Assembly (NCBI GenBank): GCA_963766175.1
Contig: CAVXZE010000030.1
Location: forward strand, 40,016 to 104,015
Source of the DNA: CAVXZE01 sp963766175
GTDB lineage: Bacteria; Myxococcota_A; UBA9160; UBA6930
Direction of reading: 5' to 3'
Length of the DNA stretch: 64,000 bases
Position numbers and translations under genes: made by a program
Part shown: positions 33,177 through 41,297 of the stretch, one piece after another
Layout of the letters: the number at the start of each line of letters is the position of its first letter
Numbering within the stretch: position 1 is the first letter of the stretch
Notes under the pieces: model-generated
Seen by the model: only the letters and a program-made list of their open reading frames with translations
Told to the model about the DNA's origin: nothing
Database searches by the model: none

Positions 33177-35696
33177 ATGCTGCTATCCGGCATGAGTCTC
33201 TCCGGCTTCATCCGGCGTGCGCGCATCGCGGCCCTGCTCGCGGCTGCGCTCTGGATTCCCGCGGCCGCGCTCTCCCAGGAGACGCCTACGGAGGAGCCTG
33301 CGCTCGAGCCGCCCGAGATCCAGGCGATCCCGCTGGAGGACGTGCAGGAGCAGGCCGAGGCCGTATCCACGGAGCTCGAGACCATGCTTCCCGGGGAGAC
33401 TCTGCGCCAGTCGCTCGAGAAGATCAGCAGCAAGCTCGAGCGCCTGAAGGAGGACACCGCTTCGCTCGTCGAGCTCACCACCTCCACCCTCGCCGCCGGA
33501 GCCGGCGTCGCGCGCCTCCAGGAAATGGAGCTGCAGCTCGCCGGCCTGCTGGAGACCCTGAAAAAGCCGGACGCGGCGCTCGACTCCCATCTCACCAGTC
33601 TGGGCGAAGCGCTCGATCGCATCGAAGCGCTCGCTCCAGTGTGGCAGGAGACGGAAAAGCAGGCGCGACGCGCCGGAACGTCCGCTTCCGCTCTTCGCCG
33701 CATCGCATCGACCCGGCGCGAGATCGATGGCGCGCGCGCGCAGCTCGTGGCCCGGCGCAACGAAGTCCTGACGCTTCGGGACCGACTCGTCGATCCGAAG
33801 ACCTCGCTCGACCGCTCGCTCAGAGAGGTGCAGGGCGCGATCCAAGGCAACCTGACGAATCTCCTCTCCCCACTTCACCCGCCGATCTGGAGTTCCGGTG
33901 TGCGCGCGTCCATCCTCGGGGAGCTGAAGCAGAGCTGGACCGAGGACTTCGGCGAACGCCTTCGTCTCGTCGCCAAGTACGTGCGTGACCAGGCGAGTGT
34001 GCTGGCATTCCAGCTCGCGCTCCTGGTCGCCCTCGCCTTCGGTTTGCGCGCGCTCGGGGCGCGCGCAAAGGTCCGCGCCGAGGAGCGCTACGACCTGCGC
34101 GAAGCCGAGCGCTTATTCGAGCTCCCCATCTCGATGGCAGTCGTCCTCTCGATCGCCTTCACCCCTCGGCTCCACCCCCTGGCGCCGCCCCTCTTCACGC
34201 ACCTCGGGGCCATGGTGCTCGCCGTACCGACCGTGCTGATCGTCCGCCGTCTCGCGCCGCCGGCCATGAACCCCTTCGTGATCGGGCTCCCGGTCTTCTT
34301 CGTGGTCGATCAAGGCCGCTACATCATGCAGAGCTCCACCTTGGCGCGCATGCTGTTCCTCCTGGAGCTCCTCTTCGCGCTCGGTTTCCTGCTCTGGCTG
34401 GCTCGCCCCAGCCGGCTCGCCCAGGTCTCCACCGAGATGCTGCGCCAGCCGTTCTTTCGAGTGGTCGGCGTGGCAGGTCGCGTCGCGATCGCCCTCTTCG
34501 CCGTGGCGATCGCGGCAGGGGCAGCCGGGCTCAGCAACCTCTCCGACCTGCTCGGGAACGGAACGCTGCGTAGCGCCTACGCGTCGCTCGTGATCTTCGG
34601 GATGCTCAAGGTGGCCCAGAGCCTGGTGGCCTACGCGCTGGTGCTGCGCCCGCTTCGGCTCCTCCGCATGGTCTCGGGGCGCAGGGTGCAGGTCCGGCGT
34701 CGCCTCGACAGAGGACTCGGGCTGCTGGCCGCCGCGGCATGGGTCTACGCCACGCTCAGGGTGTTTGGCATCGCCGAATGGCTGCGCGCCTTTCTCCTTG
34801 ACCTGCTGGGCGCCGGGCTCGCGGTAGGCGCCCTCTCGATCTCCCTTGGCGACGTCCTGGCGTTCGTCCTGGTAGCCTGGCTCTCCTTCGCCCTCGCCCG
34901 CACCGTGAACTTCGTTCTCGAGGAGGACGTGTTCCCGAGAATGCATATGCCGAGAGGCGTGCCGTACGCCATCTCGAGCCTGGTGCGATACACGCTGATC
35001 TTCCTCGGCTTCCTGGTCGCGCTGGCGGCGGCGGGCATCGAGCTCGGCAAGCTGACGGTGGTCGCGGGCGGTCTCGGGGTGGGTATCGGCTTCGGCCTGC
35101 AGAACGTGGTGAACAACTTCGTCTCGGGTCTGATCCTGCTCTTCGAGCGGCCGGTCCAGGTAGGTGATGTGGTTCAGCTAATGAGCCAGAACTTGTGGGG
35201 AGAAGTCAAACGCATCGGGATCCGGGCCAGCGTGATCCACACCTTCGACGGCGCGGAGGTCATCGTGCCCAACGGGCAGCTGATCTCGGAAGCGGTCACC
35301 AACTGGACGCTCTCGGATCGACACCGGAGGGTCGAGGTGAACGTCGGCGTCGAGTACGGAACCGATGCCCAGCGCGTGATCGACCTGCTCCTCGAGGTAG
35401 CGCACAACCATCCGAGCGTGCTGGAGACCCCTCCGCCCCGCGCCTTCTTCCTGGGTTTCGGCGACAGCGCCCTCACCTTCGTGCTCCGGGGGTGGATCGC
35501 CGACTTCAACGACGGCTTTGCGGTCCGTAGCGACCTGGGCGTCGTCATCCAGCGCGCCCTCGCAGAAGCGGGAATCGGCGTGCCGTTCCCGCAGCGCGAT
35601 CTCCACCTGCGCACGGTGAGTCCGACCGCGGTGTCGGAGCTGGGCCTGGCGAACGCTCCTCGCCACGTCCCCGGAGACTCCGACCGCGAGAGCTGA
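33177..35696 (+). CDS. Mechanosensitive channel, MscS family, with periplasmic coiled-coil domain
   Basis: An 839-residue (or 834 from ATG 33192) large MscS-type protein. A signal peptide ending near ALSQE precedes a periplasmic Glu/Leu-rich coiled-coil region (~40-230). Multiple membrane helices then lead to the MscS pore and beta domain: GIELGKLTVVAGGLGVGIGF, GLQNVVNNFVSGLILLFERP, VQVGDVV, and FDGAEVIVPNGQLISEAVTN. The C-terminal domain ends after DLHLRTVSP. The architecture resembles MscK/YbdG-type channels that release solutes on hypo-osmotic stress. The gene is alone on its strand; a palindromic element follows it. Confidence 0.92.
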   Translation: MLLSGMSLSGFIRRARIAALLAAALWIPAAALSQETPTEEPALEPPEIQAIPLEDVQEQAEAVSTELETMLPGETLRQSLEKISSKLERLKEDTASLVELTTSTLAAGAGVARLQEMELQLAGLLETLKKPDAALDSHLTSLGEALDRIEALAPVWQETEKQARRAGTSASALRRIASTRREIDGARAQLVARRNEVLTLRDRLVDPKTSLDRSLREVQGAIQGNLTNLLSPLHPPIWSSGVRASILGELKQSWTEDFGERLRLVAKYVRDQASVLAFQLALLVALAFGLRALGARAKVRAEERYDLREAERLFELPISMAVVLSIAFTPRLHPLAPPLFTHLGAMVLAVPTVLIVRRLAPPAMNPFVIGLPVFFVVDQGRYIMQSSTLARMLFLLELLFALGFLLWLARPSRLAQVSTEMLRQPFFRVVGVAGRVAIALFAVAIAAGAAGLSNLSDLLGNGTLRSAYASLVIFGMLKVAQSLVAYALVLRPLRLLRMVSGRRVQVRRRLDRGLGLLAAAAWVYATLRVFGIAEWLRAFLLDLLGAGLAVGALSISLGDVLAFVLVAWLSFALARTVNFVLEEDVFPRMHMPRGVPYAISSLVRYTLIFLGFLVALAAAGIELGKLTVVAGGLGVGIGFGLQNVVNNFVSGLILLFERPVQVGDVVQLMSQNLWGEVKRIGIRASVIHTFDGAEVIVPNGQLISEAVTNWTLSDRHRRVEVNVGVEYGTDAQRVIDLLLEVAHNHPSVLETPPPRAFFLGFGDSALTFVLRGWIADFNDGFAVRSDLGVVIQRALAEAGIGVPFPQRDLHLRTVSPTAVSELGLANAPRHVPGDSDRES

Positions 35697-35714
35697 TCTA
35701 TCTTCGCCCTGGCT

Positions 35715-35899
35715 CTAGCCCGCTTTTCTCACCAGATCGCGTAGCGAGGGCGCCAAGAGTGCCGCAGATTCGCGGCCCTCGGACCGGAGGGGGCCGAAGG
35801 CGTACTTGGCAGTACGTCGAGGCCGCCGGAGGGAGAAGGTCGCGAATCTGTGGTGCTATTGGCGGCCGCAGTAGCGAACTGGTGAGAAATGCGGGCTAG
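35715..35899. repeat. 185-bp near-palindromic element with CTAG ends
   Basis: The two halves are inverted repeats of one another: the terminal 25 bases match 23/25 (CTAGCCCGC-T/A-TTTCTCACCAG) and further blocks (CAGATTCGCG) pair across the centre. The centre is a perfect small hairpin, CGTACT-tggc-AGTACG, at 35801-35816. It sits between the MscS and AsmA-like genes, which converge here. Its right CTAG supplies the TAG stop of the gene ending at 35896. No open reading frame is inside. It may be a MITE or a REP-like palindromic unit; a half copy lies at 30100. Confidence 0.85.
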
Positions 35900-36621
35900 T
35901 CCTTGCGGAGTGCGCCTCCGATGCTCTCGAGGACCCCGCCGGCCTTCTCCTCGATGAGTTCCATCGCCTTTTTCCTGGCCGCCTGCTTGGCGATCTGCCC
36001 GCCCAGCTCACCAACGATGAGCTTGCCAAGCTCGCCCGGCGTCGCCCCGTTGCTGCCACCGACGTTGGCCTTCTCGATGGTGGGTAGCGCGCCCGACCGC
36101 GGCTCTCCCTCTTCCAGGGGGTTCGACTCGGTGAAGGTCACCCCCTCGATCCGCAGCTTGCGGACTGCGATGCGCATCGGTTCCCCCGAGTCCCCGGTCT
36201 CGGCCTTGGCATCCGCCTGCCCAGTGTTCTTCGACACGTTGTCGAGAATCTCTTTCAGGTTCGATCCGCCCCGCTGGTTGATTTCCATGTTGACGACCGG
36301 TGAGTCGATGATCAGTTCGTCGAGCACCAGCGGCTGCTTGCCGAGCGACTTCAGGTCGATATTCAGCCGCAAGAGCGACATCTCGAATGCGTTGGCTGCG
36401 GCATAGCCTTTGGGATTTCCGACTTTGAGGCCACGAATCTGGCCAGCACCGTCCTTGATGTCGATACCGACGCTTCCGACTCTGACGGGAACACCGGTCA
36501 GCTCGGTGCCTATGATTTCGATCTGATCCTTTACGATCTGGTCGAGCGATCCGAGCAGCCAGACCACCGCAGCCGCCACCAGCAGGACGACGACGGCGAG
36601 TCCAATGAATGCCTTCTTCAT
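35896..36621 (-). CDS. AsmA-like / DUF748-related small envelope protein
   Basis: 241 residues with an N-terminal membrane anchor (KKAFIGLAVVVLLVAAAVVW) and one AsmA-like domain: TGVPVRVGSVGIDIKDGAGQ, LKVGNPKGYAAANAFEM, LNIDLKSLGKQPLVLDEL and DSPVVNMEINQRGGSNLKEI. The C-terminus is helical and Lys/Glu-rich. It is much shorter than full AsmA (600+), resembling single-domain family members of unknown role in the periplasm. The stop codon is part of the palindromic element end, so the original C-terminus could have been a few residues different before insertion. Confidence 0.75.
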   Translation of the reverse strand: MKKAFIGLAVVVLLVAAAVVWLLGSLDQIVKDQIEIIGTELTGVPVRVGSVGIDIKDGAGQIRGLKVGNPKGYAAANAFEMSLLRLNIDLKSLGKQPLVLDELIIDSPVVNMEINQRGGSNLKEILDNVSKNTGQADAKAETGDSGEPMRIAVRKLRIEGVTFTESNPLEEGEPRSGALPTIEKANVGGSNGATPGELGKLIVGELGGQIAKQAARKKAMELIEEKAGGVLESIGGALRKD

Positions 36622-36671
36622 TGACGGTTCTCCAAACCTCGATGGAATTCGAACACAGAATAGCGCACAGG

Positions 36672-38126
36672 CTAGATGGCGTGGTACTTGTCGAGGATCG
36701 ACTGGATCCGGCTTCGAACGGAATCCGGCAATGGCTCCGGGCGGTGAGTCGCCAGAATTCTCCGTAGATCTTCTTCGATGACGGACATCATCTCCCGTTT
36801 GTTCGGCGAAGTTTCCCCGCTCTTCTCCGCTGAAAACCTGAAGTACTTCGGATTCCAGAGCTCGGTCCTGCAGTGCTTCGCCGTGTGCTCCTCACCCAGG
36901 TAATGTCCACCGGGTCCGACGCTGCGCGTGACGTCGAGGGCCAACGTCTCTTCGTCGACACGGATCCCCTTCCAGATGCGACGGAGCCATCCGGCCACCT
37001 CGTTGCAGTAGAGAAGCGCCTCGAGCGAGAACGTCATCAGCGAGTCGATGGAACCGAGGCACCAGCAATAGCCCGGTTGACTGTAGGCCGTCTGCAGCAT
37101 CGTAGCCGTCGCGACGCAAGCGTTGTACCTGTCGAATTCCCTTCTCCCGGCAGAAGTGCCGGCGATCCCTCCGCATGGCGGCATGCCCAGCGAACGCAAG
37201 ATCTGGCTCTTGGCCCTCTCGGCCAGGAGCATTTCCGGGAACCCGCCCATCTCGGCCGTTGCCGGATCGATGAAGGCGGGAACGGAGCCACAGGTACAGA
37301 AGCTGCCCTCCTCGAGGAGCTGCGTGAGCACGAGGCCCGCGAAATCCGTGGCGAGGCAGTGCGTCAGGTTCCCCGCAATGGTGACAGGAGCGGCGGCCCC
37401 TCCGACGCTCGTGGTGCATGGGAAGAGCGGAATCCCATTCTCGACGCAGAGAAAGATGTGGTCCGTGTTCTCGTCGAGATAGTTGAGAGGCAGCGGTGTG
37501 ACCATGAAGCAGAAGTAGGGTCGCTCCCTGAGTTCATCCGGCCCACCTCGGATCGCGGCAGCAATCTCGATGGCGGCTTCCAGAGCGAGGCTGTCGTTGC
37601 ACAGATACGTGAGAGGCTTGGTCGTATTCGAGACCACCGTCACGAACTCTTCGATTTCGCCGTCGAACGCCGGTCTGTCTGCGATCTTGCAGGGGAGACA
37701 CACTCCATCGATATCGCCGAGGGCGTCCGCCACGCGCGTGATCGTGGCGAGGTCTTCGCTGGTTGCGGGTCTCGGAGTCCCGCTCTCCAGATCCAGCACA
37801 TTGAGACAGGTGACTCCGGCCATCAGGATCGTGTTGCCGTCGCTGAACTCGATATGGTCCGTCCCCGACCGATCCCAGAGCTTGACCCTCCGTCCGGCTG
37901 AATCGATGGCCTCTTGCACGAGATCCCGGGAAAACCGGACGATCCCATCGGAGGAGATGGTGCATCCCGCATCAGAGAATGGATCCATCGCGCGACTCTT
38001 CGGGTCGAACTTCACGCCCACTTCGCCCAGAAGCTGGAAAGTGGCATCGATCACCTTTTCGACATCGGATTCCCGGAGCACGTCGTGCGGAGTGGCGCCA
38101 CCGTGATAGGTCCTGGGTTCGGCCAT
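36672..38126 (-). CDS. Trimethylamine methyltransferase (MttB/MtgB) family protein, non-pyrrolysine
   Basis: A 484-residue TIM-barrel corrinoid methyltransferase-family protein. Recognisable stretches are VIDATFQLLGEVGVKFDPKS, FSDGNTILMAGVTCLNVLDL, ENGIPLFPCTTSVGGAAAPV, and GGFPEMLLAERAKSQILRSL. No in-frame UAG occurs, so it is a pyrrolysine-free member, such as those demethylating glycine betaine, carnitine or proline betaine. No corrinoid protein or MtgA-type partner is adjacent, so the methyl acceptor is unclear. It is divergent from the acetoacetate decarboxylase-like gene across a 178-bp spacer. The next gene upstream on this strand is unrelated. Confidence 0.85.
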   Translation of the reverse strand: MAEPRTYHGGATPHDVLRESDVEKVIDATFQLLGEVGVKFDPKSRAMDPFSDAGCTISSDGIVRFSRDLVQEAIDSAGRRVKLWDRSGTDHIEFSDGNTILMAGVTCLNVLDLESGTPRPATSEDLATITRVADALGDIDGVCLPCKIADRPAFDGEIEEFVTVVSNTTKPLTYLCNDSLALEAAIEIAAAIRGGPDELRERPYFCFMVTPLPLNYLDENTDHIFLCVENGIPLFPCTTSVGGAAAPVTIAGNLTHCLATDFAGLVLTQLLEEGSFCTCGSVPAFIDPATAEMGGFPEMLLAERAKSQILRSLGMPPCGGIAGTSAGRREFDRYNACVATATMLQTAYSQPGYCWCLGSIDSLMTFSLEALLYCNEVAGWLRRIWKGIRVDEETLALDVTRSVGPGGHYLGEEHTAKHCRTELWNPKYFRFSAEKSGETSPNKREMMSVIEEDLRRILATHRPEPLPDSVRSRIQSILDKYHAI

Positions 38127-38304
38127 CGGAAATTCTCCTCCCGTCCCTCGATCCTACTACACCCACAGCTGAGGAGAGGAGAAGAAGCCTCTGTTCGAAG
38201 TCACCGACTCCGGCTCAACCCCGCGAAGTGGCGTCCCTTACCAGCGCCCCCTTTGCCACGCTCCCCCGTACGTGGGATCATCGTGCCAGACGGAGGTCAG
38301 ATCG

Positions 38305-39054
38305 ATGGAACAGGCTCCTCGCAAAGGAAAGCTCACCAAGGACAGATTCGGTGCGTCCATGCCGGTCGATGCGCCCTACTACCAGAGCCCGCCCTTCTAC
38401 TATCGAGACGCGCGGTCCCTGACTGTCACCTTCGAGACGGATCCCGATGCGGCCGCCGAGATCCTGCCCGAGGGGCTCGAGGTGCCGGTTCCATCCCACG
38501 CGGCGCTGATGGTCGTGTACTACCCCACATCCACCTTCGGACCCTACAACGAGGCGATCCTTGGCGTTCCGTGTCTCTGGCAGGGCGAGGATCAGTTCTA
38601 CGTCGCCCAGATCGTCGTCGACACGGTGCCTCCGCTCGTGGGCGGGCGGGAGATCTGGGGCTACCCCAAGAAGATCGCGGGCATCGAGCTCAGCGAGGAA
38701 GACGAGTTCGTCCGCGGCGCGGTGGAACGCCCCGCGGGCATTCGACTGGTGAGCGTGGCGATGCGGCCGGAACGACCCGTCCCGCCCGCCAGCGGTGACG
38801 GTCCCTCGGTGGTGTCCCTGCGGGTCATCCCCAGCGCGGAGGCGAATCAGCCTCCCGCCGTCGCCGAGCTGGTCCAGGTGCTCTACACCGACCGCCGGGT
38901 TCACGAAGCCTGGTCGGGGCCGGCGACGCTCCAGTTCGAGGCCGAGTCCGCCCTGGATCCCTGGCACGTGCTCCCGATCCAGAAGGTGCTGTTCGGCGTC
39001 TACAGCCGCTTCGACTTCACGCTCCCGCACGGCCGCGTGCTGCGTCGCTACTGA
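38305..39054 (+). CDS. Acetoacetate decarboxylase-family protein
   Basis: 249 residues from ATG 38305 with GGAGG nine bases upstream. Typical ADC sequence is visible: DPDAAAEILPEGLEVP, ALMVVYYPTSTFGPYNEAIL, and GGREIWGYPKKIAGIEL, where the conserved lysine pair (GYPKK) includes the Schiff-base lysine. C-terminal DPWHVLPIQKVLFGVYSRFD closes the fold. Family members decarboxylate acetoacetate or act as aldolase-like enzymes on other oxo acids. It is followed 71 bp later by a VOC protein, so a short operon is likely. Substrate unknown. Confidence 0.85.
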   Translation: MEQAPRKGKLTKDRFGASMPVDAPYYQSPPFYYRDARSLTVTFETDPDAAAEILPEGLEVPVPSHAALMVVYYPTSTFGPYNEAILGVPCLWQGEDQFYVAQIVVDTVPPLVGGREIWGYPKKIAGIELSEEDEFVRGAVERPAGIRLVSVAMRPERPVPPASGDGPSVVSLRVIPSAEANQPPAVAELVQVLYTDRRVHEAWSGPATLQFEAESALDPWHVLPIQKVLFGVYSRFDFTLPHGRVLRRY

Positions 39055-39125
39055 GCCCGGGGCGAGCAGACTCCGGCGACGCACGGCACCTCGGCGGATG
39101 CGGCCGCAAGGAAGGGGATTCGGAG

Positions 39126-39893
39126 ATGTGGTTGAGGTTGAGGCAGATCTGTCTGGTGGCCCGCGAGCTCGAGCCGGTCGTCGACGACCTCCAGGCCGTC
39201 TTCGGCCTGGAGGTCGCGTACCGGGACCCGGCTGTCGGGTATTTCGGGCTGGAGAATGCGCTCCTGCCGGTGGGAAACCAGTTCCTCGAGGTCGTGGCAC
39301 CGATTCAGGAGCAGACGGCGGCCGGGCGCTACCTCGAGAAGCGCGGCGGAGACGGTGGCTACATGGTCATCACGCAGTGTGACGACCACGCACCCCGCCG
39401 GCGCCGCGTCGAGGAGCTGGGGATCCGCCTCGCCATCCAGTTCGAGCGCGAGGGCTTCCAGAACATGCAGCTTCACCCGAAGGACACCGGCGGCTCCTTC
39501 TTCGAGATCGACTGCCAGTCCGACGGCCCGGAGCCCGACGGACCCTGGGAGCCGGCCGGTCCCGACTGGTGGCCGGCGCGCCGGCTCGACGTGGTGCGCG
39601 CGATCAGCGCGGCGGAGATCCAGAGCCCCGCGGCGAGGCGGGTCGCCGAGCGCTGGAGCGAGATCTCGGAGATCCCGCTCGAAGCCGACGACCGCGGCCG
39701 GATCTCGCTGCCCCTGGAGAACGCCCGCCTGCGCTTCGTGGAGCCGCGCGACGGTCGTCCGGAGGGACTCGGAGGAGTCGACCTGGCCGCGGTCGACCCC
39801 CAGCGCGCCCTCGCGGCGGCGGCAGAGCGCGGGATCAGGTCACAGGACGACGTGATCCTGATCGGCGGTACGCGCTTCCGGCTCGGCGACTGA
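39126..39893 (+). CDS. VOC-superfamily (glyoxalase-like) protein
   Basis: 255 residues with two vicinal-oxygen-chelate half-domains. The first begins LRQICLVARELEPVVDDLQ, followed by VFGLEVAYRDPAVGYFGLEN and FLEVVAPIQ-type strands. A candidate metal-ligand region QLHPKDTGGSFFEIDCQS lies in the middle. The second half is more divergent and ends DDVILIGGTRFRLGD. The pattern matches glyoxalase-like domain proteins of unknown activity. It probably forms an operon with the upstream acetoacetate decarboxylase-like gene. A leftward small membrane gene converges 24 bp downstream. Confidence 0.75.
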   Translation: MWLRLRQICLVARELEPVVDDLQAVFGLEVAYRDPAVGYFGLENALLPVGNQFLEVVAPIQEQTAAGRYLEKRGGDGGYMVITQCDDHAPRRRRVEELGIRLAIQFEREGFQNMQLHPKDTGGSFFEIDCQSDGPEPDGPWEPAGPDWWPARRLDVVRAISAAEIQSPAARRVAERWSEISEIPLEADDRGRISLPLENARLRFVEPRDGRPEGLGGVDLAAVDPQRALAAAAERGIRSQDDVILIGGTRFRLGD

Positions 39894-39916
39894 GGTTGTA
39901 GCCGTCGCGCCGCGCG

Positions 39917-40303
39917 TCACGAATCGGACTCGAGCGTTCTCGATCGGTGCAGTGCGCGACAGGATCGCGGTTCAGCGACCTTCCAATGCATTGCGCATCC
40001 GCTGGCCCATTCCTCGTACCAGCGCCAAGGCTCGTCCGGGAGCGCGTCCTTGCGCTTCAGGTCACGCCGGTGCGCGCGGCGCTCGCGCCAGCTGCCGAAG
40101 AGGGCCCAGACGGCGGCGGTGCAGAAGGTCGAGCCGAACGCCGCGAACAGGAGCATGTTGTCTGTGTCACCCTCCTGGGCCGACCAGACGGCGAAGACCA
40201 GCAGGAGCGCTCCGATCGCGAGGAAGAGCAGCATGAACGCAGTCGCGAAGAGCGTCGCGGTGCGCGATTGAGCCACGGGGCTTCGGCGGAATCGCATGCG
40301 CAT
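39917..40303 (-). CDS. Small membrane protein, unknown
   Basis: 128 residues from ATG 40303, preceded by GGAGG with eight-base spacing. Two hydrophobic helices are near residues 15-40 and 48-70, followed by a charged stretch (RERRAHRRDLKRK) and the segment DEPWRWYEEWASG. The latter resembles the junction in DUF3592-type membrane proteins, but the rest of such proteins is absent. The upstream region separates it from the divergent enoyl-CoA hydratase gene. No function can be assigned. Confidence 0.6.
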   Translation of the reverse strand: MRMRFRRSPVAQSRTATLFATAFMLLFLAIGALLLVFAVWSAQEGDTDNMLLFAAFGSTFCTAAVWALFGSWRERRAHRRDLKRKDALPDEPWRWYEEWASGCAMHWKVAEPRSCRALHRSRTLESDS

Positions 40304-40483
40304 GAGCGTTCCTCCGTCCAACCCCCTGGATCGGATGAACGGAAGGCTTGATTGAGGCGCACCCGGTACGTTTCGAAGCTGCGGCCTACCGGTCCGCGGC
40401 AGGTTCCCCCTCCGCGAGCCGAGCAGCTAAGCTCGGGGGTTGGGAGCGCGTTGGGCGCCGCGACCGGTGAGAGGAGAACCTAC

Positions 40484-41272
40484 GTGAGCGAGCTATTGGT
40501 CGAGAAGGATGGTGCCATCGGCACCCTCACCCTGAACCGTCCCGAACGGCTGAACGCGATTTCCGTCCCGATGCTCGAGCTGCTCTCCGAGAAGCTCCTC
40601 GAGTTCGAGGCGGACCCCGAGGTGCGCGTCATCGTGCTGACCGGCGCCGGCCGCGGCTTCTGCTCGGGGCTCGATCTCCAGGAGGCCACCGCGGGCACGG
40701 GAATCGGCAGCAGCAGCACGGGGACGCCACCCACGCTCGACATCCGCAACGCTCCGCCCGTGGTGCTCCACGGCATCGACACCCCGACCCTCTGCTCTTT
40801 GAACGGTGGCGCGGCGGGCTACGGCATGGACCTCGCCCTCGGCTGCGACATCCGGATCGCAAGCGACAAGGCAAAGCTCGCCGCCGCCTTCACGCGCCGC
40901 GGCGTGCTCCCGGAAAGCGGCGGCACCTGGCTGCTACCCCGCCTGCTGGGGTGGGCGAAGGCGGCAGAGATCATCTTCACGGGCCGCACGCTCTCGGCCG
41001 AACAGTGCCTGGAGCTGGGGCTCGTGAACCAGGTCGTGCCCGCCGCCTCGCTGCCCGAGGAGACGCGCGCGCTGGCGCAAGAGATCGCCGACAACGCACC
41101 GCTCGCGGTGCAGGCGGCCAAGCGCATGATGCGCGCCGGGCTCTCGGAGCCCTTCGACGATCACGTGCATCACGTCTTCCTGCAGCTCATGCCGCTGTTC
41201 CGGACCAAGGATTTCCGGGAGGGAATGATGTCCTTCCTCGAGAAGCGCAAGCCGAAGTTCGAGGGCCAGTAG
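40484..41272 (+). CDS. Enoyl-CoA hydratase/isomerase family protein
   Basis: 262 residues from GTG 40484, preceded by GAGAGGAGA. Crotonase landmarks: NRPERLNAIS, GAGRGFCSGLDLQE (oxyanion hole 1), NGGAAGYGMDLALGCDIRIA (oxyanion hole 2) and RRGVLPESGGTWLLPR, whose glutamate sits at one catalytic position. These residues suggest hydration or isomerisation of an acyl-CoA in beta-oxidation or aromatic degradation. An in-frame start at 40352 is possible, but the extra 44 residues are unlike the family. The gene converges on the large AsmA gene with 25 bp between stops. Confidence 0.88.
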   Translation: MSELLVEKDGAIGTLTLNRPERLNAISVPMLELLSEKLLEFEADPEVRVIVLTGAGRGFCSGLDLQEATAGTGIGSSSTGTPPTLDIRNAPPVVLHGIDTPTLCSLNGGAAGYGMDLALGCDIRIASDKAKLAAAFTRRGVLPESGGTWLLPRLLGWAKAAEIIFTGRTLSAEQCLELGLVNQVVPAASLPEETRALAQEIADNAPLAVQAAKRMMRAGLSEPFDDHVHHVFLQLMPLFRTKDFREGMMSFLEKRKPKFEGQ

Positions 41273-41297
41273 GCAGCAACCAGACGAAGCTCTGCGT

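Noticed and set aside
36672..38126. Pyrrolysine-containing trimethylamine methyltransferase
   Set aside because: No in-frame UAG occurs in the gene and no pyl genes are nearby, so it is a non-pyrrolysine relative.
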